Assembly (NCBI GenBank): GCA_025084515.1
Contig: JAJAGP010000333.1
Span: forward strand, 21,155 to 85,154
From: Ancistrus triradiatus
Taxonomy: Eukaryota; Chordata; Actinopteri; Siluriformes; Loricariidae
Direction: 5' to 3'
DNA: 64,000 bases
The stretch's first letter is position 1, and each line of letters opens with the position of its first letter. The notes under the pieces were generated by a model. The model had not been told where the DNA came from, ran no database searches, and saw only the letters and a program-made list of their open reading frames with translations. The position numbers and the translations under genes were made by a program. Shown here one piece after another: positions 23,191-36,100 of the stretch.

Positions 23191-23395
23191 GAATTTAAAT
23201 TTAGTTTACACCCTTATCCAAAGCGACTTAACTTGCATTCAATCACATATGATCTTACATGCAATACAGTGACATAAAATCTTCCAATCCAAGCAAGTGG
23301 GGGTTAAGTGCCTTGCTTAAGGATGTAACAGTGGCAGTTTGGCAGAGGTTGGCTTTGAACCCTGGACATTCTGGGCCTCCACAGTGTCACGTTCT
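23190..23395 (-). repeat. Divergent SINE (copy 5)
   Basis: Plus-strand reading CACCCTTATCCAAAGCGACTT, then GTTAAGTGCCTTGCTTAAGG and CAGTGGCAGTTTGGCAGAGG, as in other copies but with more substitutions. It ends about 120 bp before the scaper exon at 23516. Confidence 0.75.
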
Positions 23396-23515
23396 CGTAA
23401 CTTGTACCTATTCTTTCTCAAGGGTGCTGGTAACGGGATCAAGTAACCACAATATGGTTATCCACCCCAACTACAAACTGTTTGAAATGCTAATGCTGCT
23501 GCTGCTGTTTTTCAG

Positions 23516-23633
23516 GCATCCTTTCAGCGTTCCAACAGCCATGACAAGGTGAGGAAGATTGTAGCAGAGGAGGGGCGAGCAGCTCGCAACCTCATTGCTT
23601 GGAGTGTACCTTTGGAGAACAAGGAAGAGGAAG
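23516..23633 (+). CDS. scaper: scaper exon, ASFQRSNSHDKV (first conserved exon)
   Basis: Acceptor gtttttcag. It reads ASFQRSNSHDKVRKIVAEEG to RNLIAWSVPLENKEEE and ends one base into a Gly codon. The donor is GC type: GAAG|gcaagt. The next GT, at 23638, would put the following exon out of frame with the conserved exon at 26710. There is no in-frame ATG here, so translation starts upstream. Confidence 0.93.
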
Positions 23634-24125
23634 GCAAGTACACACACAGACTCACAAACAAACAAAAAAAAATCAGACATATTTTACCATTTTCATTTGA
23701 CTAGTCTTGATGCAGCCTTGTCTATAGATGTAACCTTGAATGTGTTGCTGAAATGGCCATTGTTGATAGTGACGTCAAATAAACAAACATAACCTGTGAA
23801 TATGAAAGCAGTACAACTACAGTGTATAAATTCATTGTGTTTAGTGGTGAATTCATTTTGTATGTAACCTTTTTAGTACTTTACTCTTAAAATATCACTG
23901 CAAGAAACGATACAACCCTGTAGTTTGGCCCATTTCAATTCAAACATTCAATAAAACCCTAAAAGTATTGTTATTTTTGTACTCAATTACTAGCATGTGT
24001 TAGTGTTTGAGTGCTGTTATGGTGCAGGGCTGCAACAAGCGGTCATTATATTTTTTTTACATATATAAGATGTAAATAATGATAAAGGCTGATAGCTATA
24101 TAAAAGTTATTTTTATTATTCATTT

Positions 24126-24189
<64 letters not shown>

Positions 24190-27100
24190 GAATAATAAAA
24201 ATAACTCTTACATAGCTATTACCTTCAGGTTCTTTTATGCATTTGCTCACTAACATTGAAGACAGTAAAGATACTCTTATTCAAAAATTGACTGTTTTAA
24301 TTAAAAATTACTGTTTTAATACTAAAGGGAACTATAACTATATATATTTTTCCTGTCAAAATTGAAAACCAAACTAGATCTGCATTTCTTGAAGGAACTA
24401 CAACAGTGCTTGAAATGTGGCAAACGGAAAGAATATGGCATGTGTGCCAAAACTTTTGGCCGCATGCGGGGCCGTGTCGCAATACTTTGTTTATAATATC
24501 AGTGGATGTAATAACAGCTCACTGACACTCACTGAGTGCTCTGTGATGACATCATCGATTTCAGTTACAGTTTGAATTTTGTAGTTGAAATTTGAATCTG
24601 AACATTGTCAATGCATTTCTATGGGAGATTTTTAATATTTAAACTTAAATCTATTAAAAACGATAAATCAGATCAACTCCAAAAGACATAGCACCCCACA
24701 GAGATTATCTACATAACTGTGGTCGAACCGTGTTAATTACAGAAATGTGTGGAAGAAACGCCAACCGGGAACCGCCAACCGATAATGATATTTGCTATTA
24801 CCAGAACTATAGCTTTTTAATTCATGATATTCATTTACTTTTATTAATAATTTGTAAGGGTTGTTATCTTTAGCTAGCTTATTGTATGTTTATGAAGCTT
24901 CAAAGCCAGTTGAAACTCATGCCAGGTTTTCCATAGTAGCACTGGAGACATAATCAACTCGACACGCACCAGGTTCCAGAAATAATGACTTTATTGATGT
25001 TACTATCAGATTAAGTATGAAAAGTGGGAATGGTGTATTTTCAGTTATTACAGGTGTTCTTGATACGGTCCCTTTGTTATAGTAATGATGTTCACATTAA
25101 ATTGTATAACATGTTTCAGTAGAACAGAAGTTGGTCTTTCATTTTGTTCTTGCGTACAGGAAGGTCAAAGGCTCAGAACAACAGCAATGCTCAGAGAGGT
25201 CAGCGCATCAACTCTGGACAACACAGGAACAAAAAACAGGTTGGAATTCTTGTAGATGAACTTGCACATGTCACATACATATGAACCAGTAGAGGGCACC
25301 AAAAACCAGATTTTTGGATCCGAGACCAACCATCATGGCAAGGGTTATGTAATACGCCTTAACTAGTGAAAATTCACTCCCTCAACCATAAATGTCTAGA
25401 GACATCCCTGTAAGGGAAAGGCGCCTCTTCATGTCCATTCAGACGATATCCCTTCACATATAGGTCCCATTAGGTTGTTATCCTTCTTATATCTTGATGC
25501 ATCTCAATAATCCAGGTGAGAAAATCCCAGAAGTTGAATCTCGGTCTCCGAGACTGAAGAAGTCACTTAGATGAGTGATGAAACATTTCTCCCACAAAAC
25601 CTTATGTCCAGATGAACTGATTAAACTTTTGGGATATCCTTATTATGATAGCTACGTAACTGATGTTACCTTGCCAGAGACATTAGCTGTTGTAGTACAG
25701 CATCAACAAGACTACCTCCTTGCTTTGTGCAGGTTTTAGCTTCTGCATGCTTGTCAAATCCCTGCTCTGTTCTGAAGGTTCTGCTCATTTCATAAATGCC
25801 ACAGGAAATATGTTGTACTGTCACATGTAAGACCGTTTCTCATTTTCAAAAACGTGTTTTTGTGAGAGAGAGTGTGAGCACGCTGGGTAAGAGAATGGTA
25901 CAGTGATTAAGATGTTACTCATTGTAAATGGGAAAAGAAAGAAAAGAAAATCGGTGTGTGTTGGACAATGCTGATATGAAATAACTAAGTCTTTGGGCAA
26001 CTCTGCAGTATCTTTGCTATTTAATACTGGTACACTTTTATTGCTGGCAAATGTCTTGCCAGCAATAAAATTCTACCTCGCTAAGTTGCCAAGTGTTCAG
26101 GAGACCGGTCGTTAGGTGTCTCATTTACATTTACAGCATTTAGCAGACGCCCATATCCAGAACGACTTTTGGACAATTGATACAGTCTTACAATCCAAGC
26201 AGTTAAGGGTCTTGCTCAAGGACCCAACAGTGGCAGCTTGGCAGAGGTGGGATTTGAACCCTGGACCGTTTGGTCCATAGTCCAGTACCTTAACCGCTAG
26301 GCTACCACAGTCACCGTGATCCTACTGACAGGGTCGATTACACATATTGCATCGTGCCGTGCTACTGGCCACACCCCCTTCTTGCCTCTCCTGTACATTG
26401 TAAATGTGATTGTATGATCAGTAACACTCATTGTCAGCATCAGGTATGAATGTCACGGTCTAGTTTTTTGGCTTGTTAAGTTGCCAAACTTCCCTCTTGC
26501 CAAAAATAGCCATGATGTGAGGGAGATAACGAGGTACGACTGTATATAATATGAGGTTCGAACAGCATCCGGGTGAAATTTTATCCGTCTGGATAAAATG
26601 CATTTTCACAGATCATTTACATTACATTGCATTTACATTAGATATGATGATCCTGTGAAATTCTCCTTTTTGAATTGATGAGTGAAATGAAATGTCTATG
26701 TTGCTTTAGCCTGTGACACTGGACTGTAAAGCTGCAGCAGGGTCTGTGCTGGAGAAAGCAGCCGAGAAGAGCCCCACCAAAGCCAGACAGCCTCGTAAAG
26801 TGGATCTGAGGGCGCGCTACTGGGCCTTTCTTTTTGACAACCTGCGCCGGGCTGTCGATGAGATCTATGTCACCTGCGAATCAGACCAGAGTGTCGTGGA
26901 GTGCAAGGTAGGAGCTCGGTGAATTGTTTACACCCCTCTGACGTGTGGTGAAACTGTGTCCTACTAGGTTAGTAAGTACAACTGGCAGTTAATATTCAAC
27001 TGACATTAGTTGGGGCAAATCAGGCTAAGCATTAATAATGTTTTGTATTTTTTATTTATTTAACATCAAATCCATATCAATGGCTATGGCTACAGTGGTG

Positions 27101-30100
27101 CTTGAAAGTTTGTGAACCCTTTAGAATTTTCTACATTTCTGCATAAATATGACCTAAAACATCATCAGATTTTCACACAAGTCCTAAAAGTAGATAAAGA
27201 GAACCCAGTTAAACAAATGAGACAAAAATATTATACTTGGTCATTTATTTATTGAGGAAAATGATCCAATGTTACATATTAGTGGGTGGCAAAAGTATGT
27301 GAACCTCTAGGATTAGCAGTTAATTTGCAGGTGAAATTTAGAGTCAGGTGTTTTCAATCAATGGGATGCAATCGGTGTAAGTGGGCACCCTGTTTTATTT
27401 AAAGAATCAGGAATCTATCTATCAAAGTCTGCTCTTCACAACACGTGTTTGTGGAAGTGTATCATGGCTCGAAAACAAAGGGAGATTTTTGAGGACCTCA
27501 GAAAAAGAGTTTGTTGATTGTCATCGAGGCTGGAAAAGGTTACAAAGCCATCTCTAAAGAGTTTGGAATCCACCAATCCACAGTCAGATTGTGTACAAAT
27601 GGAGGAAATTCGAGACCATTGTACCACCCTCGCGGGGCCTCCCAGCAGGGCGTGTAAGTGCAAGGCATGTAATAGTTGCGAGGTCACAAAGGACCCCAGG
27701 GTAACTTCTAAGCAACTGAAGGCCTCTCAGATTAGCTAATGTTAATGTTCTTGAGTCCACCATCAGAAGAACACTGAACAAACAATGATGTGCAAGGCAG
27801 GGGTTTGACGAGGAGGGAAAGCCACTGCTCTCCCAAAAGAAACATTGCCACTCGTCTGCCAGGTTTGCTAAAGATCACGTGGACAAGCCAGAAGGTCTGT
27901 AAGGCTACTGGAAGAAAGAATGTTTGTGGAACGGATGAGACCAAAATAGAACTTTTGATTTAAAAGAAAAGCGTTGTATTTGGAGAGAAAGGAAAGAAAA
28001 TACACTGCATTTCCTAGCGCATAAGAACCTTATCACATCTGTGAAACATGGTGGTGGTAGTATCATGGTTTGGGCCCTGTTTTGCTGCATCTGGGCAGAG
28101 AACGGCTATGCATCATTGATGGAAACAATGAGATTCTGAATGATATCAGAGAATTTTAAAGGAAAATTGTCAAGGACATCTGTCCATGAACTGAATCTCA
28201 AGGAGAAGGTGGGTTCATGCAGCATTTTGGAATGGCCAAGTCAAAGTCCTGACCTTAATCCAACCAAAATGTGTTGGAAGGACCTGAAGTGAGCAGTTAA
28301 ATGTGAGGAAAACCCCACCAACATCCACCAGAGCTGAAAGCTGTTCTGTACGGAGGATGGTAGCTTAAAATTCCTCCAAGCCGGGTGTTGCCGGACTGCA
28401 CGTCAACAGTTACAGGAAATGTTTAGATTGCAGTTATTGGCTGCACAGTATACTCACACCAGATACTGTAGAAGCAAAGGTTCACATTACTTTTGCCACT
28501 CACTAATAGGTAACATTGGATCATTTTTCCTCAATAACATAATGAGCCAAGTATACTTTTTTGTCTCATTGTTTAAACTGGGTTCTCTTTATCTACTTTA
28601 GGACTTGTTGGAAAATGTCTGATGAGGTTTTAGGGTCCTATTTTATGCAGAAATAGAAGAAAATTCTAAAGGGTTCACAAACTTTCAAGCACCGCTGTAA
28701 CGATACTAGTCAGACACAGTGGGAGGTAAAAGGAGCATTAATGACGTGTTTTAAATGCTTTGTTAATGTTATGCTGCTTTGCTTAATGTCTCATCTCTTT
28801 GACGGACACGAGAGGGCGCTATTAACTCACAAAAAGCGTATTTTATATGCGCGGTCATAGGATCTTGGGCAAGTTGCATCGTCAGGATTCAGACTTAGAC
28901 TCTTTTGCTAAAACCAATAACATGGTTAAAATGTGTGTGTGTGAGATTTCAGCATTGAGAACTTTTATTATATCTGTAGCGACTAGTTGTAAGTTGTACA
29001 GTGTTCTATTTATAGACATGTATTATTGACCGTTTATATATAGGCTATTATATATTTATATTGCAATGTTTTTTTTTTATTAAACCGCAAACACAATTAT
29101 TTTGATGTTATTGTAATATGTGTAATTGGTCTAAAGATGCTTTGCTCATGATTCGATTCATAATAGTTGACAATTTTCATTCAATAAGACTTTCTTTTTT
29201 GTGCAAAACAATGCAACGTGTACAAGTTTAAATAACGTTTAGTTCTTTACAATTAAAAGAATATTAATAACTAGAAATATAAATAACCAAGTGTTATCTT
29301 AAATTGAAAATCACAAATTGTAAACGAACAAGCTCACTGTGCTAAGCCCAGACTTTAAACATATTCAGTCTCAAATCTCTCCAGTGTCCATTGTCGAACG
29401 GAAGATGTATCTTATAACATATGATTGCACCCTCTGGTGTTCAAAAAGTGCGGTTGTGTTAGATGTCATAAAAAGAATGCACGCAATATCTCTGTGATGC
29501 TCATCATGACATGTTTGCATTGCGATGCTTTGTCACCAAATATTGTTATACCCCTATTCATAATGTATCTGTATCAGGAAATCACATTGTATGATTTTTA
29601 TTTTTTTTATTTTTATTTTTATTTTTATTTTTTTAAGAATTTAATTGTAAATTATGGTGTAAAATAAGTATTTGGTCTATAAATTTGGTTCAACTCAATA
29701 CTTTGTAACATAACCTTTGTTGGCAATGACAGAGGTCAAACGTTTCCTGTAAGTCTTCACCAGGTTTGCACACACTGTAGCTGGTATTTTGGCCCATTCC
29801 TCCATGCAGATCTCCTCTAGAGCAGTGATGTTTTGGGGCAACACGGACTTTCAACTCCCTCCACACAATTTTTATGGGGTTGTGGTCTGGAGACTGGCTA
29901 GGCTACTCCAGGACCTTGAAATTGCTTTTTACGGAGCTAACCCACACGGAGCCCACGAGCGGTGTGTTTGGGATCATTGTCATGCTGGAATGGACCCAGC
30001 CACGTTCTCATCTTCAATGCTCTCACTGATGGAAGGAGGTTTTGGCTTAAAATCTCATGATACATGGCCCGTTCATTCTTCCCTTAACACGGATCAGTCG

Positions 30101-33100
30101 TCCTGTCCGCTTTGCAGAAAAACAGCCCCAAAGCATGATGTTTCCACCCCCATGCTTCACAGTAGGTATGGTGTTCTCTTTGGTCTTGGCCATGGTTGAG
30201 TTTGGAGTCTGACTGTTTGAGGCTGTGGACAGGTGTCTTTTATACAGATAATGAGGTCAAACAGGTGCCATTAATACAGGTAACGAGTGGAGGACAGAAG
30301 AGCTTCTTAAAGAAATTACAGTGAGAACCAGAAATCTTGCTTGTTTGTGGGTGACCAAATACTTATTTCCCACCATGATTTACAATTAAATTCTTAAAGT
30401 CCTACAGTGTGATTTTCTAGATTTTTTTTTTCTCATAGTTGAAGTGTACCTATGATGAAAATCACAGACCTCTCTCATCTTTCTAAGTAGGAGAACTTGC
30501 ACAATCAGTTTCTGACAAAATACTTTTGACCCACTGTACAAAAAAAGGGTAATTTCAGAGTCGTGTAAATAGGAGTGTCCAAACTGTATAAGATTGTACC
30601 TTTCCATAAACGTTTTCCCAAAATGTTCTAAGAAACATTCTAAGAAGTATAACAGCGTTATAAGAAATATAGCTTTTAGAAAGTTTTGCATCCCCTTTCC
30701 AAGGCTAATCCCCTAATATGGGACTGCTGCCTTATTTATCTTGCGTTTAAGTTTTTTCCTGCCCAGTTCTGGGACACTCTGAGGAAAGTCTGGCTGACCT
30801 CTCAATAAAGATGCCTGATAACCCCGTCCATGCTCTTCAGGAATGTGGATTGGGCTTTGGCAGTCAATCAGATTTACTACAACCCAACTGTGACACAGGA
30901 AATGATGTCAGCTATGAAAACAGCTCACAGAGTGAAGGTCTTGATAGGAACTGACCATTGCTGATAATCTAAGATTAGTTTGACAGTTTTTTGACAGGTT
31001 TTCTTTTCTTTCTTTTTTTTTTTTTTGGCTTAAGGACAGAGCACCCGAATGAAAATGAAAGCTGTGCAAGTAAACTTGTTGCAGCCGTTTCGGTGTTTGA
31101 CCAGCAGAGGGAAATGGGGAGCTGTGTCGAGTGGATTTTTCTAGGGTTTCCCTCCTCCTTTCAACATTCCTTTTGTTTTCTGGTTTGTGTCAGAGAGGGC
31201 TTTGAAGGTGCGCTGGTGAGAGAATTATCACTGGCCGCTCTCTAGGGCCTTCCTGGAGGGAGTGCAGATTGATGACGGTGTGTAAACAATTTCTCCCCCC
31301 TGCACTTCACCCCGTTTTGTGTGTGCCTGTGTGTGTGTTGCTTTGGGGGGGGGAGGACAGCAAACCCAGGGGCCTCAGTCTGAGGGGTCTAAGATGACGT
31401 CTGATAACACTGATTTAAACTGAACAGGGAGCCACGGTCATGTTCTTAGTTTGACCGTACCAAAAAGTAGGGGCAGCAACAAGAACTGCTTTCGGAGCGT
31501 CACACATACATTTCTACTCTACTTTGGTTTTTTTGACCAGCTTTTATTAGCAATGCTATGGGCTTTAATAAAGTCCGGTAAACTTTGGCATGTCTGTGTG
31601 TCAGTGGAGCTTGACATGTATTTAGTCTGGCTGGTACACTCGACTGTGGTGCCGTGTACTTTGCTATTTTCCGAGTTATTGATTGCCGTGTAATCCGGAA
31701 TTATGCTGAGTACGGTTCAACTGACCACTAGCGGTGAGCGCTGCAGAACCTCTTGTGGTCTGGTAATTGGCCTCACTGACTGTAGTTCTGTGCAAGTCAT
31801 CAGGTAGCAGTTTGTGTGCAGAACTTGGCTAGGTGCTAGATCCACTCCTCTCTCTGTGATTCTTTCGTTTTTGGGTTATGAGGTCGTGTTTGTGTGTATT
31901 TAGTAATGTTGGTGCAAGGGGAGAGAGCTGTCAAAGCAGGTGTTGTCCCATGTAGCACTCTTACAATGTATGCTTCTGGACTGTAAACGCACCTTACGTG
32001 TGACAGCAGCAAATTAACCCCAGTCTCATAGGGTGCTGTATCTAGACAAATGGTACTGTCCAGCCTGGGGGTTGTGCTTACCCTTAGGAAATCGTATCAG
32101 TATGACTAATTTTTAATGGAGATTATGTGACTGTACTGTTGAATACTTTAATCATTTTCGATGCAGTTCTGAAGTAATGCCTATTGTACAGTGGGGCTAA
32201 AAAGTATTTAGTCAGCCACTAATTGTGCAAGTTCTTCTACTTAGAAAGATGAGAGGGGTCTGTAATTTTCATCATAGCTACACTTCAACTATGAGAGACA
32301 AAATGAGGAAAAAAATCCATGAAATCACATTGTAGGATTTTTAAAGAATTTAATTGTAAATTATGGCGGAAAATAAGTATTTGGTCACCCACAAACAAGC
32401 AAGATTTCTGTCTCTCACAGACCTGTAACTCTTTCTTTAAGAAGCTCTTCTATCCTCTACTTGTTACCTGTATTAATGGCACCTGTTTGACCTCGTTATC
32501 TGTATAAAAGACACCTGTTCACAGCCTCAAACAGTCAGACTCCAAAACTCATCCATGGCCAAGACCAAAGAGCTGGGTCGAAGGACACCAGGAAGAAAAT
32601 TGTAGACCTGCACCAGGCTGGGAAGAGTGAATCTACAATAGGCAAGCAGGTGGTTGTGTGGAATAAAATCAACTGTGGGAGAAATTGTAAGACATACAAG
32701 ACCATTGATAATCTCTCCTCGATCTGCTGGGGCTGCATGCAAGATCTCATCCCGTGGGGTCAAAATGATCATGAGAACGGTGAGCAAAAATCCCAGAAAC
32801 TACATGGAGGAACCTTGATGAATGACTTGCAGAGAGCTGGGACCAAAGTACCAAATGCTAACATCAGTAAAACACTACACTGAGAGGGACTCGCGGATCC
32901 TACAGTGCCAGGCGTGTCCCCCTGCTTAAGCCAGTACATGTCCAGGCCCGTCTGAGAGTTTTGCCAGAGAGCATATGGATGATCCAGAAGAGGATTGGGG
33001 AGAATATCATGTGGGTCAGATGAAACCAAAATAGAAACATTTTGGTAAAAAACTCAACCAGAGGAAGAAGAATGCTGAGTTGCGTCCAAGAACACCATAC

Positions 33101-36100
33101 CTACTATGAAGCTTGGGGGTGGAAAAACTCATGCTTTGGGGCTGTTTTTTCTCTGCAACAGGGGAAGCAGGACGACTGATCCGTTGTTAAGGGAAGAAGA
33201 ATGAATGGAGCCATGTATCATGAGATTTTTAAGCCAAAAACCTCCTTCCATCAGTGAAGATGGAACGTGGCTGGGTCTTCCAGCATGACAATGATCCCAA
33301 ACACACCGCTTGGGCAACAAAGGAGTGGGCTCCATAAAAAGCAATTCAAATTTCTGGAGTGACCTAGAGCCAGTCTCCAGACCTCAAACCCCATAGAACA
33401 TTTGTGGAGGGAGTTGAAGTCCATGTTGTACCAAAAAAACATCACTGCTCTAGAGGAGATCTGCATGGAGGAATGGGCCAAAATACCAGCTACAGAGTGT
33501 GTGCCAACCTGGTGAAGACTTACAGGAAAACGTTTGACCTCTGTCATTGCCAACAAATTTATGTTTTATTTGAGAATTGAGTTGAAATTTTTGTTTTATT
33601 GACAAAATACTTATTTTCCCCGCCATAATTTGCAATGAAATTCTTTTTAAAAATCCTACAATGTGATTTCTTGTTTGGTTTTTTTTATTTCTCGTTTATG
33701 TCTCTCATAGTTGAAGTGTACCTATGATGAAAATTAACAGACTCTCTCTCTCATCTTTCTAAGTAGGAGAACTTGCACAATCAGTGGCTGACTAAATACT
33801 TTTTTTTTTGCCCACTGTATTTTGAAACACTGTATTTGTGGATTATTCTATTGCAGTCATTTAATTCACAGTAGCTGTGACCCAAATGTCTGTGCTCAAT
33901 GTTTTTTCACTGAAGCTAATAACGCCCCCCCCCCCAAAAAAAAAACAAAAACAACAAGAAAAACAAACAGTGCTACAAGAAAGTGTGGGTTTTGCACGGC
34001 AGAGAATTGCAATTCTGTTTCAAGTAGTGCTAGTAGTAGAGTACATAAATAACATGAAAGCATGGATCCTTCCTGCCTTGTATAAACAGTTTAGGCTGGT
34101 GGTGGTTGGTGTAAATGGTGGAAGGGACTTTTTGGCGCACACTGGGCCAATTAATACTAAATAAGCATTGTTTGAACACCACAGTCTACTGCAATATTTT
34201 TGGTCACAATGCCCATCTCTGTAAGACCACGGTGTACCCACCTTCTGATGGCTACATCCAGCAGGATAGTGTGCCATGTCACAAAGCTGGTCTCAGTATG
34301 ATCTCAGACTGGTTTCTTGAACATGATAATGAGTTCACAGCACTCAAATGGTCTGCACAGTCACCAGATCTCAATTCCAATAGAGAACCATTGAGATGGT
34401 GATGAAACAGGGGATTCGCATCATGGATGTTCAACTCACAAATCTGCAGCTACTGCGTGATACTATCATATCAATATAGACCAAAATCTATGAGGAATGT
34501 TTCCAGCACCTTGTTGAATCTATGCCACGAATAATTAAGGCAGTTCTGTAGGCAAAAGGGGTTTCAAAAGCAGTCCAAAAATAATGATCTCAGATTTCTA
34601 AACTGTTTTTCCACTCCATAACAATATTAGCAAAAATGTAGCAAATATTAAGAATTTATTAACTGAAGTTCTGCATGATGATGAGGAGATTAGCAGAGCA
34701 CATGGGATGGACAGTGTTGTAGCACAATAGTTGTGGTATCAGCATGTTGAGCTGTAATATTGTATTTTTTCTCTAACATCTAAGCTCTTTGCAATGCAGT
34801 GCTACTACAGTAAGGGTATCCTCTTGCTTCACTGTTTCAGAGACTGCTAATCCTTTGCCAAGTCTTTTTCCTTTCTCACTCAGGGGTGTGATTGTCCCAG
34901 CTATCTGATTTATGCTCATATTCTAATAACGCCCACATCTTTAACCTGCAGCCCCAGGCCTAATTACTTCTTATCAGGCATTTCTTCAATCCCAAGCCCT
35001 GATTTATACCACCACAGTCTAAGGAGATTGCGTGTGTGTATCTGCGAGTGTAAGATTAAGCTGATCAAGCTGGTCTGAAAAAGCATACAAATACACGGGG
35101 TATGCTGCTTGAGTTGTCGAACATTTTCAATCAAATCCTACATGTAACATATCTGTGATTACTAATGACAATAATCTTGTCACGTTTCCCTGTGCTTAAA
35201 TCTGATCATGGAATTGTAAGGACAGTTGTTGCCCTTCCAACAACAGACCTTTTGCACAAAAGAATGTACAGTACTATGCAAAAGTCTTAGGCCACCATTA
35301 GGTTTGTTGTTTGTACAATGATCGTATATAACATTGTCGACCCAAAAATTTCCCCTTGTGGTTTCTTGGCTGTTACCTTTCCAAAAAGACCATTCTTTAT
35401 GAAGCTTCTTCGAAGTGTAGAATGGTCATCGTGGCATCTTGATGAAGCCTCCAGATGCTGCTATTGCTTAAGTGTAAGGGGAGGACACACTAAATACTTG
35501 CCACTGTAGCATATGGAAGCTAATTTCTTTCAGTTTTTAATACTGCATACAGATTTTCTGTATTTTCTACTTGTATTGGAATAGAAGAGGTTATCATACC
35601 GTTGCCAAAACAATGGTGTATGTGTATAATCTAATGGTAGTCTAAGACTTGTGCACAGTACTGTATGTAATCCCTAAACTACGTTCATTACAATCTAACA
35701 ATAATGAACTTTGGATAAATCAGGCTTGAGAATGTATGATTTTTCACCTTTTTGTCCACCCCTGTTTGAGCGCTCCCTACTTTTTATGCAGTTAGCATCC
35801 TCACATTTAGTCTTATGCATAATTTTATTGCATATAAGTGCATTAAATAATTTGCTAATAACTCGTGCCAAAAGTATTGCACATATTTTAAGGAGTTTTA
35901 GTTGCATAGTTAATTTGGTGATTTGCATAACTGTATTAGTGATCCTCTTGGGGACTAATATCTGGGCAGTTTGTTGGTCCTTTTTCCAGTGTTCTATGAG
36001 CAGTAGCCTATGGCAAGTGAATAGTAACATTTACACTTGGGTGTTAATGAACTACTATACTAAAACAAACTTGTACAAAAGCCTGTTTTATATTATGCCT

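Noticed and set aside
24128..24184. CRISPR-like or other direct-repeat array
   Set aside because: It is a simple GT dinucleotide run; there are no spaced repeats anywhere in the window.
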